From Chamaea fasciata (Eukaryota > Chordata > Aves > Passeriformes > Sylviidae), in contig JARCOQ010000003.1 of the NCBI GenBank assembly GCA_029207755.1, positions 94,132,646 to 94,196,645 of the forward strand: a stretch of DNA of 64,000 bases. The letters run 5' to 3'. Each line of letters begins with the position of its first letter. The first letter of the stretch is position 1. The notes below the pieces were generated by a model, which worked only from the letters and a program-made list of their open reading frames with translations, made no database searches and was not told the origin of the DNA. This document shows positions 12,141 through 25,631 of the stretch, piece after piece. A program made the translations under genes and the position numbers.

Positions 12141-15100
12141 TAAATGCCACAGACCTGATCATTTCCCCAGCAGCCCTGACAGTGGACACTGTGCCTGTAG
12201 AAGGCACCTCTGCTGACCCACAAAAAGCAGGAGTTCTTTGTTGCTGACCTTCTTGTAACACTCTGTGTCACAGCACTTCGCAAAGCCAAGGCCACCCTGC
12301 TTGGCAATGCCTTTGTGGATGCATAATACACACTCAGTGCCACAAAACTGTGCTGGAGACAGCTGGTTTGAACAGGAAGTTCAGGGGTGCTCTGTTATCC
12401 TGGAACTGCCAACACAGCAACCAGCACTTGATACTCCAGGATCACCAGAGGGATCATGCCATCAAACATGCAAGTAGGGATGAGCTGTCCAAGAATTTTT
12501 CTGCCCCACGGGTTGGCATCCAGGAACACAGATGTGCATGGTTGCTCTGACAAGTGCTTTCAAGGGTTGTCTGGAAGTGGATATTTTGTTTTCCGTTTCA
12601 TTTAGTAAAAGATGTTCCAGCAAAGTTGATTTCTTGCTGTTCTACCTTTTCTGAGAGGGAGAGGGTCCACAATATTGGGGGGGGGGGGAGGGGGGGGAAG
12701 GGAGGGGTGTGAGGTGGAGGGGTGGAAAAGAAAGCTTGGCTTATATCTGTAAAGGCACTGAGGCCAAAGTCATGACTTACTACTTGAGGTGCCTTTCTTC
12801 ACATACCACAAAGCCTGACTTCATGGAAATGAGCCATACCCTGCCAGGAGAGTAACCTCTGCCCCCCCCAGCAACAGGGGGAAGAAAAGAGACTGCAGAG
12901 CAACCCCGTGGGTCTGCAGGATACTGCCTCCAGTTGAGGCAGCTACCCCAAAATATCTGAGCTTCCATCGGCACTTGGACAGTCCTGATCACTCAGGACC
13001 TACCAGCCAGTGGAAATCTCTTCCCAACACATGTATCCTTCAGCAGCTGGTGCCTCTGGATGCACAGCTGGAGGGGAGCAGATGATGCCATTTGTTCATC
13101 CCCAACAGTCCAGTAGCCAAAGCACCTGTCTCAGCTGTGTCTCTTGGATGTGGCACCAAACTCACCATCAGGAGCACTGTAACTCCAGCCCTGGACACCT
13201 CCCAGCCCCAAGAGGCATCCCCAGAAACAGGCCTGGGGATGAGGCAGGTCCCTGCCGCGGGACAGCTGGGTGTAAGAACACCCAGGGAGCAGGAGCAGGA
13301 CCAGGAGCATGGCTGTAGGTGCACAGCTAGCATGGGAAAGGAGGACAAAAACTTTAAACTACAGACCTCCTGGCATCTGCCCCACTCCTTCCATGGCTCC
13401 CCAACCAAACGTAATTAACCACTGAGAACAGACTGAACTTCAGCATAAATGTTGTATCAAATGTCACCAATTCTCTTTCCCATTACAATTTCTGAGACAC
13501 AGCCATGATCTTGTCTGTGCTCTGTAGAAAATTGTTTGCAAGTGGCAGACAGCCTCCATTATCTCCAGTGCCATATCTGGTCACATGCCAAAGGAAGTGT
13601 CACACAGCAGGATGGCTCAGCTTGGCCACTCTGCCATCACACACACAGGTGGATGGAGGCAGAGGTCTCATGCCCACACTCGCCTCCCCAGGTCCCAAAC
13701 ACGTGGGTTGCTGTAGCCATGACGAGCCTTTAGTGTTGCAGGACTGGTCTCAGAGGCCACAGCTGCACATACACACAGCAAGCCCTGCCCTGAGCACTTC
13801 AGGTAGATCTCCATGGTATGAGCCTCGTTTTGCCTCTTGACCAGAAGGTGAAAATGGCCCAGTTTTGATGCAGGAGCCCAGATCTGGCTACATAGGATAT
13901 TCATACTTCTGACATTTAACATACCAAGTGGGAGGAGGAAAGCTATCTCTGATTTGTAGCATAACTGCTGTGCCCTGAAACTTCATAAACCATGCCCTCA
14001 GATGTCATATTTTAGGTAAAAGCACAATAATTTTACGCAAATATTTGTTATTTTCAGTACTGGTTTTCTTCCTATTCTGAAGTTTTCACTTTTACCACCT
14101 TGTCCATCTTATGCCCAGTTCTGGTGTTTGATTAGAAATATATGTGATTTACTTTGTTATTCTCATTGTTGCACATAGTCCATTTCAGTAGCCTGATTTA
14201 TTTTTCTGTATCAACTTTTCAATATCATGCAACCCAAATAATAGTTTATATGCCTAAGGTAAAGTCAATTCGATAGCATAAATCCCATGTTTATTTTTAG
14301 GACTGCAGTTTTTATTTCATATCCTATTGATCACCAAGAGACAAAACATTAATGCAGGTTTCCTCTGAACTGTTCCTATAGCACCAGTGTGGGGAAAGCA
14401 TAAAGATGTTTATAGAGGAGAAATTATATTTCTTTCACAAATTTACATGCAAGTAAAAAAGGATAAGAATACTAAGTGAAAAGTTTCATTTTTCTGTTTA
14501 TCTCCTGTTGAAATATAGCTCTTCATTTGACTAGATCTAGAAGAACTCAATGAACTGGGCAAACATCAGGCCAAAACTATTTTTTGTCAGCGTTCTGAAA
14601 ATATTGGCCAGCTTTTGCAGTTGGACATGCTGAGGGGTTTAAGCAGATGCTATCAGAACTGGCATAATTTTATCCTATCTGCAAAATCCAGTCAATGCCC
14701 TTGCCCTGGTGAATGTAATTTCCTCTGTGCAAGCCCTCACCAAAACATAAAGTCAGTATAAATGAGCTCTCTTAGTGAGCACAGCCATCCTGCAGCCAGC
14801 AGCATGCTAGGGAGGAAAAAAAAGGGTCTGGAGCTCAGCATGTCCTTAGGATCTATTTTGATTCCCTGTACATCATTTTTCCATGTTCCTCCAGTGATGC
14901 TCTTCTGAAAAATGATGTTCATGGTTCATTTTAAGTAATCTCTGGTGCCTCATGGCCTTGTTCTTTGAAACAACTCAATCTGAATATCTGTCACTGAAAG
15001 GTATTTGAGGGCAGGTTTCCAGACAAAATCCTAAACCATCCCTGTAACATGCATGTGTTCACAAATCCACCAGTGCAAATTTGTGCATTTAAAAAAATTA

Positions 15101-18100
15101 TTTTATTTTTAATGCACAATTGTTTTTGCCAAATCAGGAAAATTTTCCAAGGCAAGAACAAGTGAGGATTTGGTCAACCCCTTGCATCTGTGCTTATAAG
15201 ATAAAAGAAGTGGAAGTGAGCAGAGTCCTGCAAATGGGAATAAATCACCTGTTAGCCCCAGCTGCTTATCCTTTTAAGTCCTATGAAAATTTTCGTGTTA
15301 GCAAATTTAACTTTTCCTCCTTTTGACAAGGGATGAGGTATATCCTTCTTTGGGAGCCTGCCTGGGTATGACTCCCATTCACCAGCTGAGCACACAACGA
15401 GGCTGAGTGGTTCAGATAAATGAATCATCTTTCTATCAATGAAAAAAAACTGCCAAAAAACTGCCTCATCTGTGGAACACCTTATGGGTAATAAGGTAAT
15501 ATTTGTCACTTTGAAACAATCCTAAATATCTTTAAAGAAGTCAGAGGCTATCAAATGGATCTAAAAACTTCGGGTGAGGCTCCTTCTGGTGTGCTGTGGT
15601 CTCTCACTCCAATTCTGCACACAACACATCCTGCTGGCTAACGTGCCTGTGGAGAGTGTACGGAAGAATATGTGGAGTTCTGCAGCCCTAGGAAATGCTG
15701 GGAGACAAACGTGAGGGCCAGGCTTTTTCTGGTGCCCCAATTTACTCCTTTACAATATACAGAATCAGAAATCGCACCAAGGCTAGTGATGCGGGGAGCA
15801 GCTTTGCAAATCCCATCCATACACAAGTGCCAGAGACCAAAGCTTGCTCCATACAGTGGGTAGAGGGGATTTCTGTGGTGGATTTGTGCTTGAAGTACCT
15901 CTGTGTACAAAAGGACAGGGTGTGTGTTGGTTTATTGCTTCACTCTTGGCCTTCATTCCTATTTGGCCATTTGGATTTAGTATAACTAGGTAAGTTCTGA
16001 TTTAAGTGCATATCCTTATGTCACCAATATATTTCTTTAACTGCTTTAATATTTCTAACAGTTCAGATATCTTCCTCTGTAACATCCCTCATGGAAGCAC
16101 AGGTCTTATGAAATTCCTCTGTGTTGAAATACCCTGTGAACTAAAAAGAGATTAGTTGGGGTAACACAAAAAGTCTCAGGTGCTGTAGTGAGACACCATA
16201 TCTCCAGTAAAGTTTTCCCCACAAGGAGCCTTCTTTTGTCAGAACTGCACTCTGTGCCACCCATAACAATGACAGTAACACTCAGTGGTACCAATGTGTG
16301 CCAAACTCATGTGGTTAAAACACCAGGTGAGAGATGTTTCCTGCTGTATTATGGCTGGGACTGCCTGCAAATGCACACATACTCTCCCTGTGTGTCCTGG
16401 GTGCTGCAGCCCCACCACGGGGTTGACCACATGCTTACTTGGGCTGGCCCTGCTGCCAGAGAAGTGTCCTCCTTTCATAGACACTCTAAAACATCATTGG
16501 GAGGTTTTGGGGTGTGTTCAGGGAGAAGAGCCAGCATGGCACCCACCACCAACCCACAGCTGTAACAACAACCCTCTGAGGTGGTCCCAGAGCAGCACTG
16601 TGAGCCAAGATCCACCCCATATAATAAACATATCCTCACACTGCCAAATCTACTGGAAACATACGGATGGGTGGTTATTATAGGAAGGAATCAAAGTAAC
16701 AAAAACCTACCACCAAGTTTTTCTATATACTTAGTGCTATAGTAAGTATATAACTCTGTATTTGACCCATTAAGAAGGTATTGGTTTTTTTTTTTTTTAC
16801 ACTTAGTGGTACACCCTTCAGGGTAGGGCAGGGGAATATATGGGAACACACTGTAATTAATCCACAAGAAAATGATAACTCTCTCTTTAGTGGCAGATTA
16901 TCAGAGAGAAACACTAAAATGAAGTGTGACTCTATGACACATCACAATTTGGGGGTGGAGAGTCTGTTAATAAGATCCTTTCAAAGGAATAGCTGACTGA
17001 CATCACAGAAAACAAAGCAGGAGGCACTTCAGTTTGTGGGATGAACACTACAAGGCATCTCAAAATATCCCAAACCTAAATAGCTCCAGCATTGCTCTAT
17101 CAGTTTTGAAATATTCAAATGTAACTCACACTGATTCAACCCCACTGAATTAGGCAGCACCCTGCAGAGGTACCAGAGGGAATGATTAGACAAGGCAGTC
17201 CTTCAGCATCAAAACTGATAAAATTTTATTCCTCACTCGCACCTCAGCACTCCACAGGCAGCAGACAAAGTCTGCTGACCATGACTGTCCTAGTGTTGAC
17301 ATTATTTGGCTTGGATTAGGATCTAAATTCATGCAAATCTGCCATCAAATCAACATTACAAACCCCATAATTTTGTGTTTAACTCATGTATTCTCCAGAT
17401 GGAATTCTTCTTATGCTGTAGAGTTGTTTCTGAACATCAATAATGAAAAAATTGGACGTTATTTAGCAGTCCACATTTTAGGTGCCATTATTTTCTGACC
17501 CTTCTAAGAGTATGAACTTTAGAAATATTAAAAAAAAATAAAATAGAAAGAAAGAAGACTCCGGCCAATTTAAATGAAGAAACTGAAAGTTCTGTCATAA
17601 CTTCACCTAAAAGCAGTTCTGTAGAACAGCACAGGGGAAAATATACACCCAAAACAAACAAATAAATCATAATAAAAAAAGACCAGTGTGATCAGATGAA
17701 TGCTGGTGCAGTTGTAGACTGGGAAATCGATCACTGCTCTTGGCTGTCTCTACACATTTCTTCCTGTGCCCAGTTGCCCAAAGCTATTTCCCAAATTCCC
17801 ATTTGAAGTCTCTGCCACCCCTACACCTTCCTTTGCATAATAACTATCACTTTGTCTTTTCTCTAGAGAATTCTCAGTAATTTCTTCCTGTAAGAGACAA
17901 CTGCAGTGGTAGGTGCTATCCTGAAAGTCTGAAAGAGCACATTTACGCAAGAAATACTTTCCGAGCACTTCAGATAACGAGCTTTTCAGATGCTTGTGTC
18001 GAGGCAGCCTCACAGCTCTGAAGGTGATGTGCATCATCTTTATCCCAGGACATAAATCTCACCACTCTCTGGGAAGTCTCCTACCAGCCAGCACTCTCAG

Positions 18101-18527
18101 GGAAGGAGCCATATTCAGAAAACCTGTACTCAATGTTTCGTTTTTGTCTGATTTATTTCCTAGGAATTAAACACAATCCATAAAAAGAAAATAAACATCA
18201 GGGCAAATATGTCAGGCAGAGATGTCCTGCAGCAGTGGGGTAACATTAAAAAAGCTGCTACATAACGCTGTCATTGCCACCTATATATTTAGATTGAAAA
18301 TGCAATTTATGGAAAACCAGTACTGAAATGAAGAGATGTAAGAACCGGACACTACAGTGTTAATCCTCTTTCTGAATTTTTATAAAAAGGCACATTAGGG
18401 CACCTCTGCTATCCTTGTGCCTCCTCTTCAGGAGCCACTCTGCAGTCTTTCCAGACAGTAACAAACCTGACTGGCACTGCAAAGGCACAAGCCAAACCTG
18501 ACAGAACCACTCATTTCATCTGAGGGG
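12141..18527. other. no gene recognised
   Basis: Mostly unique sequence. GC-richer stretches at 12250-13420, 13500-13920 and 16190-16620 carry overlapping ORFs of 60-130 codons on both strands, none with recognisable domains or splice context. The G-rich tract at 12677 is listed separately. Confidence 0.6.
12677..12735 (+). repeat. G-run / purine tract, potential G-quadruplex
   Basis: Twelve G's are followed by A and then eight G's. Shorter G-runs (GGG, GGGG, GGTGGAGGGG) follow over the next 40 bases. Runs of this length satisfy the usual four-run G-quadruplex pattern on the + strand. Function is unknown. Confidence 0.75.
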
Positions 18528-19024
18528 TTTATTTATACATATAACATTTTGTCTAACAATAACTATAGAAATATTGTATTATGTACATACAACGCATATA
18601 AAACATATATTGTATATTACGTGCATATGTTATGTAAAATGTAAAAATATAAAACATAGTAATATAAAACATAGTAATATGTTTTATTAACATATATAAT
18701 TAAACAATTAAACATTAAACAATATAATAAGTCTATTATATTACATATATATATCATATAAAAATACTATATATACTACTTATGTTATACAAACTTACGT
18801 TTCCTATATACAGTATTCTACATACTATGGTATATCTATATATATTAATATGCCATTACGTAGCTGTTGTTATATAAATGCATTATTTACATGATAAAAT
18901 ATATACATCTATTTATGCTTCATATAATTAATATATAAAACGTGTTCGTGTGTTTACCAGATGTGATTCTGTTTTACATTATCAATGTATTTACATGATC
19001 TATAAACGCAGAATTATTTAACTG
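18528..19024. repeat. AT-rich low-complexity block
   Basis: About 500 bases dominated by TATA, ATAT and TTTA words, including a near-perfect tandem of AATATAAAACATAGT around 18646-18676. There is no retroelement body. It ends abruptly about 40 bases before a CpG island. Confidence 0.85.
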
Positions 19025-19065
19025 CATTTACTACCGTTCCTACGTTGTTATCACTGTGCATTTTT

Positions 19066-19550
19066 GAGCTCCCGCTGAGACGCAGCCCCCGCGCGTCCTG
19101 CAGGCCGGGGCGGCAGGAGGTGACAGCTCCCGGGGCCTCGTGTGCTGCCGCATGCCGCCGTGGCAGGAGCGGCTCCTGCGTGTCCCTTGTCCCCCGCCAG
19201 CAGCCCCAGCGCCCGGGGGAAGCACCTCAGGCCCGGGGCCGGGCTCGGGGGCACAGCCGCTCCTATGGGCTCCGGCCCACGGCCTGCGGAGGCAAATGGC
19301 GCGGGAGGGGCTGCAGGCCCTGCTGCTCTTACCGCACTGGGTGCGTGCTGCCGCCCGCAGGGAGCTCTGCTCCAGCTTGTCTTTGTACACACGTCGATCC
19401 CCGCAAGGCCTGCGCTGATCCCGACAGGCCCAGGCGAGAGCCGGGCCCGCAGGGCCGCCCGCCGGCACGGACATCGGACACAGCGCCCGGCCCTGGGACA
19501 GGCAGCGCAGCCCTGGCCTTGCCCCGCCCCAGCCAGAGCCACAGACAGCC
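19066..19550. promoter_or_regulatory. orphan CpG island, no assigned gene
   Basis: GC content and CpG density jump sharply at about 19066 and fall again at about 19550, where AT-rich DNA resumes. Long frames are open on both strands simply because GC-rich DNA has few stops, and I recognise no protein in them. On the minus strand a strong donor consensus (GCG|GTAAGAG, exon end at 19333) lies inside the island, which would suit a first exon transcribed leftward. Candidates are a promoter of an unannotated non-coding RNA, a leftward gene's first exon, or an intragenic island. The island itself is directly visible; the role is inferred. Confidence 0.6.
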
Positions 19551-22500
19551 TGGCCTACATTTTGAGGCAAAAAGCTCGCTTTCTTATTTTTATGTATTAT
19601 TATGTAAAAAAAAATCCCAAGACAAACCTTTTTCAATGATTTGCAACAGATTTTGACAAAGCGTTCTACTTCAATGTCATGGTCTTCAAGTGCCCATCAT
19701 CATGTTGGAGGAATCTGGATCACCTGTGTTTAAGGCTTTGGAAACAATCTTTGACAAGGGACACTCACTATGTTTCATACTGTTCACCTCAGGTTAACTT
19801 TTGATTTTGGACACTTATCACCTACAACGAAAACATAGTAATGCAGTTGGCTCAACTTAGGGTCATAAAAGCAGTCAGTATTTTTTACTTCTGACCAACA
19901 TGAAATCAAAATCCGTTCAAGTGCAACTTCCTCGCCAGTTAGTTCACCTTACAGCACTTCTGTATATCATGTAGCTGTAATATACAATTACAGAGCTTAC
20001 AGAGCTTCTTCCAGCATAGTTGCTTCACGTTATACAGAAAAAAAAAAAACAGAAAAGCAACCCCCTAAAAATGCCATGAAAGTGCCCAACACCCCAGATG
20101 TGTTATAGCTGCAGCTCTCTTGTGCTTAAAGTAGTTGTGAGACAGAGCAAGAGTATTTTATGGTCTGGTGTGGCAGAAATGAGAGCACCCTTGGCAGAGC
20201 CCACAACACCAAGGCACAGGCAGGGCTGTCATTTGGCGAGTAAGTTGATGAGCTGCTCCTTTCTGAAGGGAAACAGGAAAAAACAGCAGCACACAGAGCC
20301 TAGAGAAACTGAAGTCAAAACAGGAACTGGAGTAAGACTTGAGAGGAAGAAATAAAAGAAACTTGCAGGCACAGCCCAGCAAGGAAGGAAGCTGGGAACC
20401 TTTTCTGTCTTGTCTGCTATTACTGCTTTCAGCAGGAAAACAGTTGCATCACAGACCCATCTGGAACCATCAGAAATTTCTACGTCTATCTAGTAAAAAA
20501 TTATTTCAAGGTATAGCTTTTCTTAAATTAATGAGTTCATGCAAGAGAACATGCTCACCTGACACAGCTGCAGAGGCCTTCTAAACAAATACAAACAAAT
20601 ACAAATGTAATTATCCCGATTTTTTAGGATAAGATTGTTAGTTATTTATTTCCTTTGTCCACTCATCTTGAAATACTAATTAAAATTAATTATTGAATAA
20701 GATATTCCTATTATTTTCTCAGGCTTTTGAGCTTGATGCTGCTCTCAGGATTATGGACCTGCAGGCACAATATCCTCTGAACTTATTATATGTTAGCTAC
20801 AGCCCAGGAACAGATAACCTGAAAAGTTTTACTCCATGAGAAATATGAAACTGTCCAACTCTCAGCAGAGAGCAGCAGCACATCAGGAGCTACCCTGTGT
20901 TTCCCATTGGTAAGAGATGTGTATTTGGGCAATTACTGTTAAGCAGTTGAATGAAATAGCTTGTCAGTCCCTGGGGTGTTGTGCTTAGCTACATCGGTGT
21001 GATTCAGGACTAGTTCCCCTGAGGACGATGGGTGAAATCCACCTCTCAGGAGCACAGTCTGTTCTGAAGAGAAGCACTTGTATCTTGCTGCCTTAAAGCA
21101 TCCTGTTGTTTTTGCCCTGAGCTGAAGTATTCAGGCAAGCCTTGCTGTTGCCAGGATGTGAATTGGGAGCTGCCTTAGTACTGTCCTTGTTTCCAGCAGG
21201 CAGACACAAGAGGAGGGATGTACACTATCTGCATGAGGGGTCCCTTTCCTTGCCTTTTGCAGTGAAGAAGGAAAAAGTTATTTAGTGCAGGAGTGACCAT
21301 TACAAATTCTTATTTTTCTGATTACAGAAGGGCTATACAAATGGTTTCCAAATACACCCCTCCCTTCCTTGTGCTACCCCATGAGGCCATACTGCCCTTG
21401 CTCTCCCAGCCTCCTTGATGCTTTTTTTTTTTTCTGGCACAGTTGTGTGAACAGCTGCACTGCAATTATATACCTGAATTCCTGCATTTGGGATTAGATC
21501 CAAATTGTACTCTAAATGAATTCCTGCTTAAGCCTTCCTATGTGGCCCAGTGGTTTGGCCTGCACTCTGCTATTTAGTTGTTGTGCTCCATAAAGAAGTG
21601 TCAACACTGGAGGATAATTTCAGAAAATATCTGCACCTATAGGCCTAAATCCACTCCAAGAAAATTCTAAGATCAAAATGTAACACAGGATATTTGGCAC
21701 ATGAAACCTTCCGTTGACTGGCCAAGGCTGAAATTCTCTTCCAGCTGGAGCACTAAGTCACAATTCCCACCTTGCAATAGATGTCTTTTTGGGTAAAATT
21801 ACTGCAGGAGTGCTTCCCTGAGCCACCACTGTGCTGTCTACTGGAAGATCATCAGATTCAGATGAAAACTCTGGCTCTCCTCCTGCAGCACAGCTCCTTG
21901 AGAGTGCACGAGCGATCTAATCTAATCTTACCAATCACATTAGATCAATTGAATCTAATCACAGGTTAGGTTAGACACCTAGAAGAGCTGTGTTAACCAC
22001 TGCCACCTCCTCTGACAAGGAACTGCAGAGATCAGATGGGCTGCATCTCCCTGATTGCTCTCATGCCTTTGGGGAAAAAGGTCAGTGAAAAGCCACAGGC
22101 TTCAGCTACTGGTCCCACGTGCTGGGAAAGCTGCTGTAAAACATTCCATGCTGGGACCATTTTTTAAACAAAATGGTCAACATTGCAAATGCCCTTGAAT
22201 AAACTGGATATTTCCTGCTGTAATAGCTATGCTGGACCTGTGAAATATTGGTTTGAGGATGGAGGGCTTAGTAGAATACTGAAATTGTCGGTCAGGCTAT
22301 CATTGCAGTTGATGGGTGGTAATGAGAAAACAGGCTGTATGTTTCTGTCTGTAAAGTGATGCTTTTTTGAACTAGTATCAGGAGACTATGAGTAGGCTTT
22401 GCCTTCTTTGAGTGCACAGTAGACTAAAGATGTTTTTATTTGAATACCTATCAATTTTTTTTTTGTTATAGGGAATTCCCTATAACAACCTGGACTGCCT

Positions 22501-25500
22501 TGCAGTCTAATGTGATGTGTGACAAACTTGTTGCTCAGGGCTCAAGAACTCAGAATAGATGATCCTTTTCTTTCTGAGACCCATTTCTTACAGCTGGAAG
22601 TTATTAAGGAGTGCCTACTTATTTAAAAATTTGGGAGTGCGGTATGAACTGGTAAGGGTAGAGAAAAGCCTAAGGATTGCAGGGAACGGACAAAATTTAT
22701 ATGTTCTTTTTGTGCGTTTAATTGAATACACAGCAGAGCACATGTAGGTGCAGCCTGGCCAAGTGGTGTGTGCTCATTTGCTTGGAAGCCTTGCAGTCTA
22801 TCTGATAGGTTTGGTTTGATTCCTACGGATGCTGACTGAAGAGAGGTCAGTTCTAGGCTAGAAAATTGAGTTTCTATGGGTGCACGCCACCCAAAACCAG
22901 CTCACAGGAGTATAGGATATAATTTGAGGTAAGATCTTCCTTTAACCTGCACACTGTCCAGGTCAAAGTAGGATCATCTTCCCTGTGGTGCTCAGCACTC
23001 TTTGAAGATCCAGTGTGTTATTCACAGACACAAAAATACTGTGAGCTTGTCATGAGTAGCAGATAGGGGGGAAAAACATCATTTAGATTAAAAGCTGCAA
23101 AAGTAGTCAGATTTTCTGAATCCCATTTTTCTTGGAGTAAAAGGAAAAAGAATCCCCATTTCTAACCACAGAAAGGAAATGTCATATAGTGAAGTTCCTT
23201 TTTCCTTATATTTTGAGTGTACCTCCCTAAAAGCTCCCAGGCCATACAAGGGGCAGTAAAGAGCTCTTCTGGACTCCTATTCCTTATGCTAATATATTTT
23301 TATACTTTTTAATGCTTTGATATTTATTTTTCCTCAAATTCCAATGTTTGGGTTTGTGCAGGTTTTTTGTGACTAACTTTACACATTCTCTTTTTCTTCT
23401 TCAAGAAATTGTTTCCATTCACTTGAGTGATTGATACTGCTGGCTACTGCATTCAACAATTAATAACTGTGGGGTAACATGTTCCTTGGATATATACTCA
23501 TAGAGTTTTTGATCAGTGAGATTGTTTTTACTTGCAGAAAAACTGCTCACTTGAGGCTTGTATTATTGCCTTTTTTTTTTTCCCCCTGACACCAGGAACA
23601 AAGACATAAGTTAACACTGAGATCTTCTCTGTAGATCTTACCTCTCCCATTGCAGCAGATTGTTTACATTTCATTGTCAATGGAGCATTATGAATGCAGG
23701 GGATAATCTGTTAAGCTGATTAGGGATCTGGGGTTTAGCAAAGCAATAAACATGTGAAAGCAACTTGTAAACTTTTGTAGCTTTACCGCTGAGCTCTCCC
23801 CTTTACTACTTGTATTAATTAGAATGTGTGTAAATCAAATAAATATAAATGTCAGCAACAGCAGTAGTTAGCAGACATGTAAATGTGCTTCTCTTCCTTT
23901 CTCTGCTGTATTTTTTCCTTCTGGTTTTGCTACAAAGGGGCAGTAAAATAAAGGACCACATGATTTCTTTCCCCTTTGTTGAAAGGAAAAGTGCAAAGAA
24001 GCAGAAAATTTTAAGTAGGAATGAAAATGATAGAGACGAAACAGAGCAGGAATTTAGAAAAAGAAGGGAGGAAAATTGGAAAAATAATTAGATTTGGGAG
24101 TATGAAAGAGAAAAACCTCTGCATGCCAATACTTGTTCCAGGGATCACTGTATGATTTACTGTGTATTTACTACATTTAAGATTTTAAATGGATCAAAAA
24201 AGCGCAGAGTTGGATATCACTCCTTTGGTGACAAGATAGGATCTGGGCAGATGGTTCTTCACTTGTCCTTCAGGTTGTGGGGGTTGCTCCTGTCCCTTAC
24301 AGCTGGTAAAGGCCTATGTTACCTACATGTCCATTCCCATTAACTTTTACATGGCTAGTGCATGGCCAGTCCCTCACAGGTGTTGGCAGGATATGTGGTA
24401 AGACAATGAAATCATCCCATTTTAAAGTTGTCTCATCCCAGTTTCTAATGAAAGCTTTTGGTGTGAACTATGGTTTCATTTCAACAAGCAAGAAATACAC
24501 CTAAAAATCTCATGCAGTGGCCCCAGATTCTTCACTCTGCATCTCTCAGCAAAGGAAGAGTTTAAGAGTTTCTGCTGGACACATGATGAGTAAGTCTGTG
24601 CCTTGGCCTGGCTGCATTGAGGGTTGTGTCACCACTGCCAGGGTTTGACAATGCTACAGGCAGTTCCAGCAGAACTCACAGTTTGGATAACAAAGTTTTC
24701 TGATTTCAAATTAATGACAACTTTGAAATACCCAAGTAGAGGCCTCAAAGGCATCAGATCAGATCTCATATTTTCATTCTTTTCATCACAAGAATTTGCC
24801 TTGTGTGCTGTGATCTGTGCACCCTACTCCATAGGAGAAAATTGTGACAGTCAGCTATTTCTTGGATATGACTATGTTTATTGGCAAATAATGTTCTCCT
24901 AAGCACGAAAATCATACAGAGCCAATTTCCCTTTTCATATTTCAACCCTAGTGTTCAGCTACCATTCTGTCCAAAAAGTGGTTTTCTGGTTTGCTTTCTA
25001 ACTTACAAACATGACTTTTCCTGTCTGCATGACTTTCTGCTGAAATTCTGCCTGTTCTATATGTCGCACACACATATAAACCCTGAATTAATTAATTCCC
25101 AGTGTTAGTGTTTGCAGTCAGTCTAGTCCTTGGCAGTCACTGCCATTGCTTTAGGTCTGACTGAGCAGTGGGATACTTAATTGTTTGCTCATTTTGTCTG
25201 AAGAGAGAGCAGCCAGCATAACCATAAAACCCAGAGAGAATTGTATGTGACCAGATTGAAAAACAAAGATGTATTTGCTGGATTTCACCCAACCTCCTGC
25301 AAAACAATGCTTCAGCAGTGCATGAGGAGAACTGCCATCTTCACAGGCTAAAGGGGTGGCTTGATGAGTCTCTTGGGTGGAGAGCACAGGTCCCCTGCCC
25401 CACCTGGGGGCTGACATTGTCCCTAGCTCTACTACTGCTGCTTCTTGCTCTCACCAGCATGTATTCCTGCCAAGGCAACCATGTAATTAAAAAAAGAAAT

Positions 25501-25529
25501 AACATTTTAAAAACATTATTTAAAGCATT
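19551..25529. other. no gene recognised
   Basis: AT-rich unique DNA with short homopolymers. Two points of note are a perfect palindrome at 22463-22488 and a cluster of TCTAATC-type words at 21915-21974. ORFs here are 60-130 codons, isolated and without context. Confidence 0.6.
22463..22488. other. perfect 26-bp palindrome
   Basis: The half-site TTGTTATAGGGAA is followed directly by its exact reverse complement, with no spacer, centred on GAATTC. It lies at the end of a T-run (about 22455-22464). A 13-bp gapless inverted repeat is not expected by chance in a window of this size. It could extrude as a cruciform or be a dimeric protein-binding site; neither can be shown from sequence. Confidence 0.85.
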
Positions 25530-25631
25530 TTTTTGTTTGTTTGTTTTTTGTTGTTGTTGTTTTGGGGGGGTTTTTTTGGTTTGGTTTGGGTTTTTCTTTT
25601 CTTTTTTTTTTTTTTTTTTTTTTTTTCTTTT
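25530..25631. repeat. T-rich simple sequence (GTT)n, G-runs and ~T30
   Basis: A run of GTT repeats is followed by GGGGGGG, TTTTTTT, GGTTTGGTTTGGG and a long T stretch at about 25602-25626. On the minus strand this is an A-rich tract with C-runs, like the one at 9843. A 108-codon minus-strand ORF across it is poly-Lys/Asn/Gln low complexity and not a gene. Confidence 0.9.

Noticed and set aside
19040..19656. Open frames of 160-200 codons on both strands
   Set aside because: All lie in the orphan CpG island. Both strands are equally open, and the Ala/Pro/Arg/Gly-rich composition indicates GC bias rather than coding.
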